From Bacteroides acidifaciens (GTDB lineage: Bacteria > Bacteroidota > Bacteroidia > Bacteroidales > Bacteroidaceae), in the NCBI RefSeq assembly GCF_024623065.1, contig NZ_JANJZR010000002.1, positions 1-64,000 on the forward strand: a stretch of DNA of 64,000 bases, written 5' to 3'. Under the pieces are notes generated by a model. That model searched no databases, was not told the origin of the DNA, and was given only the letters and a program-made list of their open reading frames with translations. This document shows, piece after piece, positions 1 to 9,726 of the stretch (positions are counted from its first letter, which is position 1; every line of letters starts with the position of its first letter). The translations under genes and the position numbers were made by a program.

Positions 1-145
1 AGTCCTTGAAATTAGTAGTTTTCATGAGAAAAAGCGACCAAACTTTTCCTTTAAATTACTAAATTTCAGGGACTTTCGCAAATTTAATCACTTAAAAATT
101 AGATGTTTAACAGCATAAATTTAAATTTTGTCATCTACAAAAGTC
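1..145. mobile_element. Foreign insert at the end of the truncated SusC gene (IS end or mini-element)
   Basis: The SusC reading frame runs normally up to the residues RNLFYQ and then meets a stop after three more codons. Everything left of about position 145 is AT-rich with no SusC-like coding. AGTCCTTGA occurs at 1-9 and again at 142-150, exactly at the junction. This would fit a target duplication around an insert of about 130 bp. The alternative is that this is the end of a longer insertion sequence that continues beyond the window. GGACTTTTG at the junction and GGGACTTTC near 69-77 (opposite strand) form a poor inverted pair. No transposase is visible, and the family cannot be named. Confidence 0.45.
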
Positions 146-1838
146 CTTGATAAAAAAGATTGCGTTGAGTAGACCAGTCCCGCACAGCACCACCTGCTGT
201 AGACCACAAGATACCTTCCTGGAAATCGAGTCCGGTTTTAGAGTCGGTTTGCGCGTTGCTATAATGCACTTCGCCTGTTTCCGGATCTATCCATTTGGTT
301 TGCGTCCCGTGATTCAAGTCATTGACACCACGACCGGCTTCCACAAACACGTTGTCCCACGAAATCATGGCACTTGCGCGTAAGCCTTTTACAAGGAAAC
401 TCAAATCCTGTTCCAGTACAAAGTCGGTATTGACACGGGTAGTAGTAAGCATTTCATAGCCTGCATTGGCGAGATTCAACACAGAGTTCGGCGCACCTTG
501 CGAATTGGGTTTGTAATATCCCCACGTACCGTCGGAATAACGGGGCAAGAAAGCGTCTGACGGAGAACTGTAGGCAGCCTGCCACAATTGTGAAGCACCA
601 AATGAATCGTCGGCAACTCCCCACGGTGATTTCTTCACACCGTAAGAACCGAAAATATTGGCTTTCAATACGGTAGTTTTGGTTATCTTGAAGTCCAAAT
701 TACTACGTGCGTTGATACGGTTGAATCCATAACCTGCCTGATAACCACGGTTATTGTCCCATTCGCGGAACAAGTCACCTTCGTGCAGAAAGTCTACCGC
801 AGCAAAATATTTGACGTGACGTGTACCACCCGACAGGTTGATGCTCGGATTGTATGACATGGCATAATCTTTGAAAAGCTCTTTCTGCCAGTCAACGTTC
901 GGATAACGTTCGGCCTCTTCCAGATTAGCAGGATGGCGATATTTGTCAATCGTCTCCATCGGCAATACTTTATTCCAAGAAGCAGGATTCAAGCCTAACT
1001 CATATTCGGCAGCCTGATTACGCACATACAACGCATCTGCCGACTCCAATCTTCCCGGCAGAGCAGAAACCACTTTAGCCGTCATGTTCATGCTGACGTC
1101 AATCTTGGCGCGACCTTCGTTACCGCGTTTAGTGGTTACAAGGATGACACCATTGGCACCCTTCACACCATAAACAGCAGTTGCCGATGCATCCTTCAAT
1201 ACAGATATAGACTGTACGGAACTCATGTCCACACTGCTCATCGGACGTTCGATACCGTCCACAAGGATAAGCGGTTCGCTATTATTCCACGAACTAACGC
1301 TACGAATTACAATTTTCGGATCTTCGTCACCCGGCATACCAGTGGAGGCAGAAGTCACCACACCCGGCAAGTTACCCGTCAATGCCGCACCTACATTCGA
1401 CACACCACCTGCACGCTGTAATGTCTCACCAGTGGTTTGTGCAATAGCACCTACCACACTCGCTTTCTTTTGTTGTCCGTAACCCACCACAACGACTTCT
1501 TCCAGTTGCTGGGTGTCATCTTCCAATGTTACTTTAATAAGACCTTTGGAAACCACTTTTACCTCCTGCGGTTTCATTCCTACATACGAAACAACAAGGA
1601 CGGACTTTTCATTGGGCACAGTCAATACAAAATTGCCATCTATATCTGTGATTGTACCTACTGAATTATTACCTTTTAAAATTACCGAGGCTCCAATGAT
1701 TGTCTCACCATGACCATCAAGAACCGTTCCCCTCACCGTTATCCCTTTCTGTGCTGATGCTGTTACAAAACTAAACAACATAAGGAGAAACAGGTAAGGA
1801 ATTTTTTGAATTTTCTTCGTTACATTTTTCATTACCAT
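135..1838 (-). pseudogene. SusC-type TonB-dependent outer-membrane receptor, truncated after 567 residues
   Basis: SusC-type porin for importing glycan fragments (here probably xylo-oligosaccharides) across the outer membrane with TonB energy. Visible parts are a signal peptide, a carboxypeptidase-regulatory-like domain (about residues 30-110, with the GTVLDGHGETIIGASV motif), the EEVVVVGYG TonB-box region, the plug domain, and the first barrel strands. Family members are about 1000 residues, so almost half of the barrel is missing. There is no N-terminal STN domain, so signalling through FecR/sigma is not expected, in contrast to the SusC at 59805-63083. It follows the GH43 gene at 1959-3692 by 120 bp, and I see no TAnnTTTG box in that gap, so it may be read from upstream. 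The loss of the C-terminus coincides with the foreign sequence at 1-145. Probably non-functional in this strain. Confidence 0.85.
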
Positions 1839-1958
1839 TAGTTTAAGATGTTAATTAACTACATTGTTTTCTAATCATCATTCTTTTTTAATTGAATTAG
1901 CTATCATTATAAATACCACTCATAGTTACTAGTATTTAGATTTATATAAAAAAAATCA

Positions 1959-3692
1959 TTATTTGCAAGTAGCGTATAATCCGATTGTAGCACCGGTAAA
2001 TCCACCAGCCGTTGTAGTAGAGAGATAACTGGGGTCTACATCTTTACAAAGCAGTTTCCAGTTTTTTTCACCATCAACAGAATAATAGAAATCGTAACCA
2101 ATTCCTTGAGATACTAATTTCAAATATACCTCATTTGTATCTGCATCTATTTCATCTGAAGCCAATGTCTGCTCCTTTTCACCGATTTGCTTCAGAGAAA
2201 TAGTTTTATTCTCACCCACTTTATTCAAACAGAAGAAATATTGATGCGTCTCATCTTTAAACAACAACATTCCGGCTGTTTCCTTATCGTCAGAAGGATT
2301 GAACAACATACGGGTAGCACATTCAAATTTATGATGTTGTAACCGACGGCAGACAAATGCCGGGGTCTTCTTTTCCGTAGCGCTAATATCCGCACACTTC
2401 AAGGTCAGATATCCGGGTGTTTCCGTCAATGAATATAGTTCGGATGCAGAAGTTCTCAAAGTCATCCATCGCATATCAAGTACAGAAGAATCAAAGTTCT
2501 CTATTAACTCGAAATTACCATAAGTAACTGTCGTATCGCGTTTCGCACCTTCACGTTTTACAATCATAGGTACCAAATCATCGCCTTGAGTCATATACGG
2601 GAATCCGTCTTCGCTCCATTTCACCGGCATCATGAATGTTTCACGTCCCAAATTCTCAAACTGATTATTAATAGGGCGGCAAGCCAGAAAAACAGCCCAC
2701 CAATCTCCCTCTTTTGTCTGAATCAAGTCAGCATGACCAGCACAAGTTACCGAATTAGGACGGTCAGAATTCAAATGTCTTTGCGTCAGAATCGGATTGT
2801 TTTTCCATGGAAGAAATTTACCCATCGGAGAATCACCACGGAAAATCACTTCCGAATGCCAATTCCCCGTTCCACCTTCGGCAGACATCAAGAAATACTT
2901 TCCATTTATCTTATACAAATGAGGACCTTCTATCCAGATTGGCTTGTCTGCCGGTTGAGCTCCTTTGTTTACAAGAATCTTACGGGGACCGATCGTCTTA
3001 TCTGTTTTCACATCAAACTCTTGTATGCGTATGGTACGGTGTCCGCTATATTCAGGCTTATTATCCGGAGCCTCATCATTATTAACAATATATGCCTTGC
3101 CATCTTCATCAAAAAAGAAAGAAGGATCAATACCTCCGACTTCCGGCAACATAATAGGCTCCGACCATTCACCAAACGGGTCTTGTGTCTTCACAAAGAA
3201 ATTTCCGGCCCCTACATTGGTTGTCACCATATAATAGGTCTTGTTATGCGGATTATAAGAAATAGCCGGAGCAAAAATACCGCCACTCACTTTCTGCCCT
3301 TCCATATTCACTAATTGCGAAGCACGGTTCAATACATGCCCTATCTGTTTCCAGTTCACCAAGTCCTTGCTGTGGAAAATAGGAACACCGGGGAAATAAG
3401 TGAATGTAGATGTTACGAGAAAGTAGTCACCTTCTCCATTTGTGCAAACACTAGGATCGGAATACCATCCCGGCAAAATAGGATTGTAGAAATAGTCCTC
3501 ACCTGATAGAGGATTGGATATATAAAAGTCATCATTTCCCTTGTAAGAGAAATAATCAAAGAGAGCCACAGATTTTCCAATAGCCGGTAATTGCTGTTCT
3601 TTCTTTGAGTTACATGACATCACTGTCATCCCCAACATAAATGCGGAGAGCCAGACGATTGACATTAATTGCATTGCCTGTGTATTCTTCAT
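1959..3692 (-). CDS. GH43 lipoprotein, beta-xylosidase / alpha-L-arabinofuranosidase type
   Basis: Glycoside hydrolase family 43 enzyme, probably removing xylose or arabinose from xylan fragments. It has a lipoprotein signal with cysteine near residue 27, so it should be anchored in a membrane. The three acidic catalytic residues of GH43 can be placed: Asp79 in YSDPSV (base), Asp189 in GGIDPSF (pKa modulator) and Glu255 in WIEGPH (acid). Residues from about 390 on form the beta-sandwich seen at the C-terminus of long GH43 xylosidases. The architecture is the same as the protein at 9727-11454, so the two are paralogues. It is the first gene of its own unit, with a promoter at 3742-3771 and a phased repeat array at 3779-3849, and is followed by the truncated SusC. 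Exact substrate not decidable from sequence. Confidence 0.88.
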   Translation of the reverse strand: MKNTQAMQLMSIVWLSAFMLGMTVMSCNSKKEQQLPAIGKSVALFDYFSYKGNDDFYISNPLSGEDYFYNPILPGWYSDPSVCTNGEGDYFLVTSTFTYFPGVPIFHSKDLVNWKQIGHVLNRASQLVNMEGQKVSGGIFAPAISYNPHNKTYYMVTTNVGAGNFFVKTQDPFGEWSEPIMLPEVGGIDPSFFFDEDGKAYIVNNDEAPDNKPEYSGHRTIRIQEFDVKTDKTIGPRKILVNKGAQPADKPIWIEGPHLYKINGKYFLMSAEGGTGNWHSEVIFRGDSPMGKFLPWKNNPILTQRHLNSDRPNSVTCAGHADLIQTKEGDWWAVFLACRPINNQFENLGRETFMMPVKWSEDGFPYMTQGDDLVPMIVKREGAKRDTTVTYGNFELIENFDSSVLDMRWMTLRTSASELYSLTETPGYLTLKCADISATEKKTPAFVCRRLQHHKFECATRMLFNPSDDKETAGMLLFKDETHQYFFCLNKVGENKTISLKQIGEKEQTLASDEIDADTNEVYLKLVSQGIGYDFYYSVDGEKNWKLLCKDVDPSYLSTTTAGGFTGATIGLYATCK

Positions 3693-3741
3693 AATACTTC
3701 TTATTTTTTGATAATCAAATACGATTCACTGATCTTTTCTG

Positions 3742-3771
3742 CAAAGGTATGCCAGTTCACAAAACTACAAA
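3742..3771 (-). promoter_or_regulatory. Bacteroides-type promoter of the GH43 gene at 1959-3692
   Basis: Read on the minus strand: TTTG (3768-3771), an 18-bp spacer, then TACCTTTG (3742-3749). This fits the Bacteroides primary-sigma consensus TTTG-N19-TAnnTTTG with a spacer one base short. It lies 50 bp upstream of the ATG, directly next to the repeat array at 3779. Confidence 0.75.
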
Positions 3772-3778
3772 TATAATT

Positions 3779-3849
3779 ATGTTACGGGCTTCTTTTCCTA
3801 AATAACATCTTTATTTTCAATGTTACATCTATCTTTTCCCTTGTAGCAC
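3779..3849. promoter_or_regulatory. Four-copy 21-bp phased operator-like array (promoter of GH43 1959-3692)
   Basis: Nonamers related to ATGTTACAT start at 3779 (ATGTTACGG), 3800 (AAATAACAT), 3820 (ATGTTACAT) and 3841 (TTGTAGCAC). The steps are 21, 20 and 21 bp. The first copy begins 30 bp upstream of the -7 box. The same arrangement precedes the units starting at 11454 and 18223. Likely the binding region of the xylan-locus activator (inference). The outer copies are weak on their own. Confidence 0.7.
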
Positions 3850-3907
3850 GCCCCAATAACCATATTGATTATCAACATATTACAATCCTATTTTTTTTTA
3901 TGAAAAG

Positions 3908-5239
3908 CTATTTAAATTCCCAATAATCCAGATTGAAAAGTTTGTTTCCTTTCTCTCCTTTAAAGCAGAAATAAAGGTCATGTACCCCCTTTGCATTCTT
4001 AATCCGGCATGACATCTGTTTATATATATCCAGTCCTCCTGTCGGTGATATACTGACACAGCCTATTACCGGACCTTCCGTGCTGTCCAGACGAATTTCT
4101 ATCATTCCGCCTTTTTCAACACAAGCTGCGCTTACACTGAATCTCTTTGCTCCCTTCTTGCCAAAGTCGACACCACGCACACACAGATATTCATTATCAT
4201 CGATATCGGTGATATACAAACCAACATTCTTATGATTTTCAACTTTAAGCCCATATCCCCAAGCCATTGTTTCGGCTTCCACTCTACGGTAAGGATTAAA
4301 GTTTTCAATCTGTTCCAGTTTCGTATCCTGCCAATAAGGCACTTCCTGAATAGTTCCATCCGGATTATAATGCATTTTTGCAACGGATACCGAACGGCGT
4401 TCTTTATGGTCGAAAGTCTCCAGATGAAGCAAATCATAATTTAGGCCGAACACATAAGAACTGCCTTTATAATCAATAATTCCGGGATGATTCCCTCTGG
4501 TTCTTTCCGTTGGACGCATAATATATCCTTTCGTACTCCATGGTCCGGTAGCTTTGTCACTCATGGCATAGCCAATCCCTTCCGGACAACAAGTAGAAGC
4601 GAAAGCCATATAATAACGACCGTTACGTTTATATACCCACGGTCCTTCCTGATAATGTTCCGGTCTATCAGCCAATTTAACTATTTCCCCCGAATATGAA
4701 ATCATGTCCTCATTCAACTTTACATAATAAACATTCGGATTGCCCCAATACATATAAGCTTGCCCGTCATCATCAATAAACACGGTAGGGTCAATATCAT
4801 CCCAATGCTCCTTTTGCCAAACCAACGGTTTGTTCAAAGGGTCTTTAAAAGGACCGTAAGGAGAGTCGGATACCAATACGCCAATACCATTACCGTGAAT
4901 CGGGCAATACATGTAAAACTTACCATTACGCTCGATGACTTGTTCTGCCCAGGCACCGTTATCACGTTTCACCCAATCAAAACTCTTCAGAGAAGCGACC
5001 GCTCCGTGATCGGTCCAATTGACCATATCGGTGGAGGTATAAAGCAACCAGTCCAACATTTTGAATCCTTCGGCATCATCCTCGTCATGGGTTGTATAAA
5101 GGAAAACGGTATCGTTATATACCATCGGAGCCGGATCAGCAGTATATTTTGTTTGTATAATAGGATTTTGTGCAGTTCCCGAAGTGGCGGCAGCCATTGC
5201 CAACAAAAACGACACGCCTAAAAATTTTAAGTTTCTCAT
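3908..5239 (-). CDS. GH43 enzyme with C-terminal CBM6-like module
   Basis: Secreted GH43 glycosidase, probably an arabinofuranosidase or xylosidase acting on decorated xylan. Signal peptide of about 23 residues ending at TAQ. Catalytic residues: Asp35 (TADPAP), Asp150 (DDIDPTVF) and Glu198 (YQEGPW). The catalytic propeller is followed from about residue 313 by a CBM6-type beta-sandwich starting RRVEAETMAWGYG, expected to bind xylan. The 460-residue protein at 16841-18223 has the same layout and similar motifs, so this is a second paralogue pair within the locus. It is the last gene of the unit GH43-GH31-GH97-GH43 (gaps of 25, 15 and 19 bp), read from the promoter near 11503. Subfamily not assigned. 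Confidence 0.87.
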   Translation of the reverse strand: MRNLKFLGVSFLLAMAAATSGTAQNPIIQTKYTADPAPMVYNDTVFLYTTHDEDDAEGFKMLDWLLYTSTDMVNWTDHGAVASLKSFDWVKRDNGAWAEQVIERNGKFYMYCPIHGNGIGVLVSDSPYGPFKDPLNKPLVWQKEHWDDIDPTVFIDDDGQAYMYWGNPNVYYVKLNEDMISYSGEIVKLADRPEHYQEGPWVYKRNGRYYMAFASTCCPEGIGYAMSDKATGPWSTKGYIMRPTERTRGNHPGIIDYKGSSYVFGLNYDLLHLETFDHKERRSVSVAKMHYNPDGTIQEVPYWQDTKLEQIENFNPYRRVEAETMAWGYGLKVENHKNVGLYITDIDDNEYLCVRGVDFGKKGAKRFSVSAACVEKGGMIEIRLDSTEGPVIGCVSISPTGGLDIYKQMSCRIKNAKGVHDLYFCFKGEKGNKLFNLDYWEFK

Positions 5240-5258
5240 ATTCTTTTATTTTAAATGG

Positions 5259-7199
5259 TTATTGGGTTATCAATACTCCACCATTGCAAGGAATAGCCAA
5301 CTGTAATTCTTGTTTCTTTCCTATTTCTATTTGTTTTACGCTACCCTGCAATGCCTTATCATCACTAAACAGTCTTACCTTTTCTCCATTGGAGAACATC
5401 GGCAAATTAACTTTAAGTTTCAGTGTTTCCTTCTGCGCATTTACTCCGGCAATATACCATTGGTCTCCATGACGACGGGCAAGAATAACGTATTTACCAG
5501 GATAACCGTCAATGAAACGTACCTCGTCCCAAGTCGTGGGCACCTCTTTCATAAAATCAATAGCCCACGACGGAGCATCGGTCAGATTATTCGGTGCCAG
5601 GGCGAAATGCTGTACCGGACTCTGAAATAGCACCGCCGTAGCCAGTGCGTAGACATCCGATGTCATCCGCCGGCTTCCCCGCGGAGCATTATCCGCATTA
5701 TAATATTTGTTCAATGCACTACCGCCGAAATCCATGCTACCTACCGTGTTACGGATAAACGGATGCAGGGTGGCATTAAAAGCCTCATGATCACAGCTGC
5801 CTTGAGAGAAATGAAGATTTTCACTAGCCAATACAGCCTCGCTCGATGCGAAGTTAGGATACATACGTTCCCAGCCACGAGGCAAAGTACATCCATGGAA
5901 AATAACCAGAAGACCGTACTCGTTTGCATCCGACAAGATATCTTCATACAGCTGCATAGTCATTTGCTTGTCACCTCCGAAAAAGTCAACTTTTATTCCA
6001 CGGATACCAATGCTTTGCATCCATTTCATCTCCTTGCGTCTGGCTATGGCATTATTCATAATCCCGCGCGGAGTTTGCGGAGCATCATTCCAATACCCAT
6101 TCGAGTTATACCACAAATAAAGAGCTACCCCTTTGTCCTTCCCATATTTAGCCAATTCTTCCATTTTATCACGTCCTATTTGTTTATCCCACAAGGCATC
6201 CACCAGCACAGACTGATAGCCCATTGCTGCCGAGAAATCAATATACCGGAGTTGCTCTTCATAATTGGTACTTCCATCCATACCGATAATCCAGCTCCAT
6301 GACCCCTTGCCATACGTATACTCTCCTTTTGCCTGATAAAGCGGTTTTACAACATCAAAAGGAACCGTTGTCTCCACTATCGGAGCCAAAGTCTTGCCCA
6401 CAGTGATAGTACGCCAAGGCGTCTCGCCCGGTAACGCTATCCCCGGAGAAACCGTACCATTCCCATTCGCTTCACCTTCTTGCGGAAATCCGATTGTATA
6501 CGTTCCTCCTTTGTGTCCCAACAGACGGCTCGCACAATATCCACCATTTACTCCCGTTTCGGAAACAAGCACCCAACCGTTATCCCCATTACGGAACAGA
6601 CAGGGAAATGTGTATCCTTCTCCCCAGCCATTCTTCCCTGCGGCATCATCTGCCGTATAAGACGTCTCATAACTTGGAGAAGTACGGGCAAATCCTCCCA
6701 TCGGTTTACTTTGCGGACAAAGGAAAGTGGTGGTTCCGTCAGGAAACACAAATCCTGTGGCTTCTTGCTCAACCACGCAGCTTAGTGTCTCACCTTGCGG
6801 ATACATCTTATATTTAAAAGCAACATCGTTATTACTTATGCGGAATATAACGTCATAAATTGTTTTCCCTTGTTGTGTAAACGAAAATACAGCTTCATTC
6901 GCCACATAACGAACCTTGCTCTTTTTAATAGAAGTCAACTCGTATGTTTCATCTATTTTATTGGTTGAAACATTCTTCTCCAGCGACATCCCCGATGAGA
7001 AATCTCCTATATTTGCAACCATCCCCAATGGAGATGGTTGCAAAAAGAGAACATTGTCATAACTAACAGAATAAGAAGGTCTTCCATCCGTATCTGAGAC
7101 TGTTACTACCAGCTTCCCATCAGGACTTGTTACCTGTTTATTTTCTGCACTTGCAACGCTACTCCCCAATAGCATAGCCATTACTATAAAAAACTTCAT
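5259..7199 (-). CDS. GH97 glycosidase, retaining alpha-galactosidase type
   Basis: Family GH97 enzyme. GH97 contains an inverting branch (SusB-type alpha-glucosidases) and a retaining branch (alpha-galactosidases with an Asp nucleophile). The sequence GIKVDFFGG carries Asp at the nucleophile position (residue 405 counted from the start used here), which supports the retaining branch. A Glu in SSEAV about 50 residues later is a candidate acid/base. The start is set at the second in-frame ATG (7197-7199) because a clean signal peptide, MKFFIVMAML..., begins there. The ATG at 7239-7241 would put 14 charged residues in front of it. Length (646 residues) is normal for the family. It sits 15 bp after the GH31 gene. 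Possible role: removal of alpha-galactose caps from xylan side chains (inference). Confidence 0.86.
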   Translation of the reverse strand: MKFFIVMAMLLGSSVASAENKQVTSPDGKLVVTVSDTDGRPSYSVSYDNVLFLQPSPLGMVANIGDFSSGMSLEKNVSTNKIDETYELTSIKKSKVRYVANEAVFSFTQQGKTIYDVIFRISNNDVAFKYKMYPQGETLSCVVEQEATGFVFPDGTTTFLCPQSKPMGGFARTSPSYETSYTADDAAGKNGWGEGYTFPCLFRNGDNGWVLVSETGVNGGYCASRLLGHKGGTYTIGFPQEGEANGNGTVSPGIALPGETPWRTITVGKTLAPIVETTVPFDVVKPLYQAKGEYTYGKGSWSWIIGMDGSTNYEEQLRYIDFSAAMGYQSVLVDALWDKQIGRDKMEELAKYGKDKGVALYLWYNSNGYWNDAPQTPRGIMNNAIARRKEMKWMQSIGIRGIKVDFFGGDKQMTMQLYEDILSDANEYGLLVIFHGCTLPRGWERMYPNFASSEAVLASENLHFSQGSCDHEAFNATLHPFIRNTVGSMDFGGSALNKYYNADNAPRGSRRMTSDVYALATAVLFQSPVQHFALAPNNLTDAPSWAIDFMKEVPTTWDEVRFIDGYPGKYVILARRHGDQWYIAGVNAQKETLKLKVNLPMFSNGEKVRLFSDDKALQGSVKQIEIGKKQELQLAIPCNGGVLITQ

Positions 7200-7256
7200 C
7201 CTATTTCTACTTTTCAGATTCTTTTCTACTGACATAATCACACATTTTATTTACAA

Positions 7257-9701
7257 TCAAAACTTTACAGAAACTGCCTTCCCACTATAATCAACGCTTT
7301 TTTGAGTTCCGTCCTGAAGGGTTACAGTAAACTTACGGTTCTTCAACATTCCCTCATACGCACCTTTTCTTGCCCCTATCGTCAATTTACGAGATGCATT
7401 ATTCCAAGAGATTGGAATTTCCGTATAAGCTCCTTTTTCGTAATTATAATTATCAAATTCATCTTCATATAAAATGAAGTTTCCATTCGCACCCGCATAC
7501 ACCTTCAATTCAAGATGATCCCACGGTTTTTCAGTTGCATACTGAACTTGTGGACCGACAGGAATGATACTACCCGCTTTTACATACAATGGAATAACAT
7601 CCAGTGTAGTCTCTTTGGCAATTTCCTTTCCGCCTTCGTGTTTCTCGTTCGTCCAGAAGTCATACCATAGCGTTCCTGTTGGCAAGTATATGTTAGTAGA
7701 TTTCGTTTCCGTGAAATCCACAGCAACGTCAGTTTCCGTTTTTTTCGCTCCATCTCTGTTCCATCCTTCTTCTTCGGAGACTTTTACTACAGCTTCCGGT
7801 GTATATTGTGCATGAGCAATCGGAGCCACAAGAATCGATTTACCAAACATATATTCGTCATTGATATCCCACACCTTTCTGTCGTCTACAAAATCCATCA
7901 TCAAAGCGCGCATAAAACTCGATTGACGATTGCTCACCTCCCAGGAAGTAGAATAAATATAAGGCAACAGAGAGTAACGCAAACCTATCATCTTCTCAAT
8001 AGCATCATATACAGGCTCGCCCTTCTTTCCGAACTTATAGATTTCCCTATAAACATCCGTCCCGTGCGAACGCATCATCGGATTGAACGTTCCAAACTGC
8101 AACCAACGCACATAAAGCTCCTGATACAATGGATTTTTCGAAGCACTATCATCATTCCAGCTTTTATTATAATGTCCTGCAAAAAAGCCGCCAATATCAC
8201 TGTTCCAGTGAGGCATACCACACAAAGAAAAGTTTAATCCGGCAGGAATCTGATTTCTAAAACTCTCCCATGTGGAAGCTACATCACCACTCCATACATT
8301 TGCACCATAACGTTGCTGCCCCAAGAATCCCGAACGGGTTAAAATAAACACGCGTTTGTCCGAAGTCACTGCACGCTGATGGTCGTAAACCCCTCCGACA
8401 GTCATCAACGGATAAGCATTGCGCACCTTACGGAACGAGCCCAGATAGGTTTTGGTATCCATATCCTCCGGCTTCCAGTCCAAATGGTCGGGTTCGGTAG
8501 AGTCCATCCACCAGGCATCCATCCCCAGTCTGAAAATTCCGTCATTCAGATATTTCCAATAAATATCACGCGCTTCGGGATTGTAAGCATCATACACTCT
8601 TACACCGGAAGGATATTCCATGTTGGGGGGCCATGACTCCAATCCCGATTGCGGCCAGGTAGTGAAGTCAAACAACATCCCTTTTTTGTCCAATTCTCTA
8701 TAAGGTTTGGTCATCGGTCCGAATGACGACCAGATAGATATAGCCATGTGTGCGTTCATCGCATGGACATCCTCAATCATCTTTTGAGGATTATTGAAAG
8801 TCGGATTCTGAAAATCCATCGCATTCCACAAATAGTTATGCCCCCAATATTGCCAATCCTGAATAATGCCATCCAAGGGAATACCCAATTCACGATATTT
8901 ACGAACAACGTCTACCACTTCCTCCTGGCTTTTATATCTTTCTTTACTTTGCCAGTACCCATAAGTCCATAAAGGAAACATCGGTGCTTGCCCGGTCAGG
9001 TTGCGTACCTGTGCTATCACACCGTCGGCATTCTTCCCGTACATAAAATAATAGTCTACACAGTCACCTACTTCAGAACGGAAAGATGTTTCAACTTCGT
9101 TGTCCGTAAAAAGAGTCGGCGAATAGTTATCCCAAAACACACCATATCCTTTAGTAGACTGGAAGAAAGGTGACACATCTTCCACATTTCCCTGTATCAG
9201 ATTTTTAGTCATGTTCCGCTGAATCATCTTTCCATTTTGCAATTGTCCCAAACCATAAATGGCTTCCTCCTTATCCAATACAAAAGGTTGATAAACCTGA
9301 TAAGTTTTTGTCCCGGCATCATCGAAATCGATAAACTGCATACCGGATTTCTCTGCCAATAACACTTTGTCATCCTTTGAGAAATAAGAAACAATTCCCG
9401 TCCCGGTGTCCACACTGACACTTAGTTCGCTGGTGTTCAATACAATCTTATTATCTTGTATATCAGCCTTGAAACTTACCTTTTCGGGTTTGGCAATTAC
9501 AGAAAGACTCTGTTTTTCATAGGCAACCCCTTCCGGCGACTTTATTACTCTCGCCACAGCAGGCGCAAAGAATTGTACTTCTATATCCACCGCATTCACA
9601 GTGGTCTTAATGCCGGACGATGTTTTCTGATAGTTCTGTGCGAATAAGATATGGGTGCTGAAGCATACACATATACCCCAAAACAGATGATGTATTTTCA
9701 T
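7257..9701 (-). CDS. GH31 glycosidase, alpha-xylosidase / alpha-glucosidase type
   Basis: Family GH31 retaining alpha-glycosidase, secreted (signal peptide ending at LFAQ, about residue 22). N-terminal beta-sandwich to about residue 240, then the TIM barrel. Predicted nucleophile is Asp400 in AWWMDSTEPD, and predicted acid/base is Asp473 in WSGDVAST. The segment IIQDWQYWG (about 279-287) is the usual substrate-site motif. Length 814 residues, complete. The WWMDSTEP form resembles alpha-xylosidases of Bacteroidetes more than intestinal-type alpha-glucosidases, and the setting in a xylan locus points the same way. An alpha-glucosidase cannot be excluded. Second gene of the 11454-3908 unit. Confidence 0.88.
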   Translation of the reverse strand: MKIHHLFWGICVCFSTHILFAQNYQKTSSGIKTTVNAVDIEVQFFAPAVARVIKSPEGVAYEKQSLSVIAKPEKVSFKADIQDNKIVLNTSELSVSVDTGTGIVSYFSKDDKVLLAEKSGMQFIDFDDAGTKTYQVYQPFVLDKEEAIYGLGQLQNGKMIQRNMTKNLIQGNVEDVSPFFQSTKGYGVFWDNYSPTLFTDNEVETSFRSEVGDCVDYYFMYGKNADGVIAQVRNLTGQAPMFPLWTYGYWQSKERYKSQEEVVDVVRKYRELGIPLDGIIQDWQYWGHNYLWNAMDFQNPTFNNPQKMIEDVHAMNAHMAISIWSSFGPMTKPYRELDKKGMLFDFTTWPQSGLESWPPNMEYPSGVRVYDAYNPEARDIYWKYLNDGIFRLGMDAWWMDSTEPDHLDWKPEDMDTKTYLGSFRKVRNAYPLMTVGGVYDHQRAVTSDKRVFILTRSGFLGQQRYGANVWSGDVASTWESFRNQIPAGLNFSLCGMPHWNSDIGGFFAGHYNKSWNDDSASKNPLYQELYVRWLQFGTFNPMMRSHGTDVYREIYKFGKKGEPVYDAIEKMIGLRYSLLPYIYSTSWEVSNRQSSFMRALMMDFVDDRKVWDINDEYMFGKSILVAPIAHAQYTPEAVVKVSEEEGWNRDGAKKTETDVAVDFTETKSTNIYLPTGTLWYDFWTNEKHEGGKEIAKETTLDVIPLYVKAGSIIPVGPQVQYATEKPWDHLELKVYAGANGNFILYEDEFDNYNYEKGAYTEIPISWNNASRKLTIGARKGAYEGMLKNRKFTVTLQDGTQKSVDYSGKAVSVKF

Positions 9702-9726
9702 AATTATAGAATGATAAGGTTTCTAA

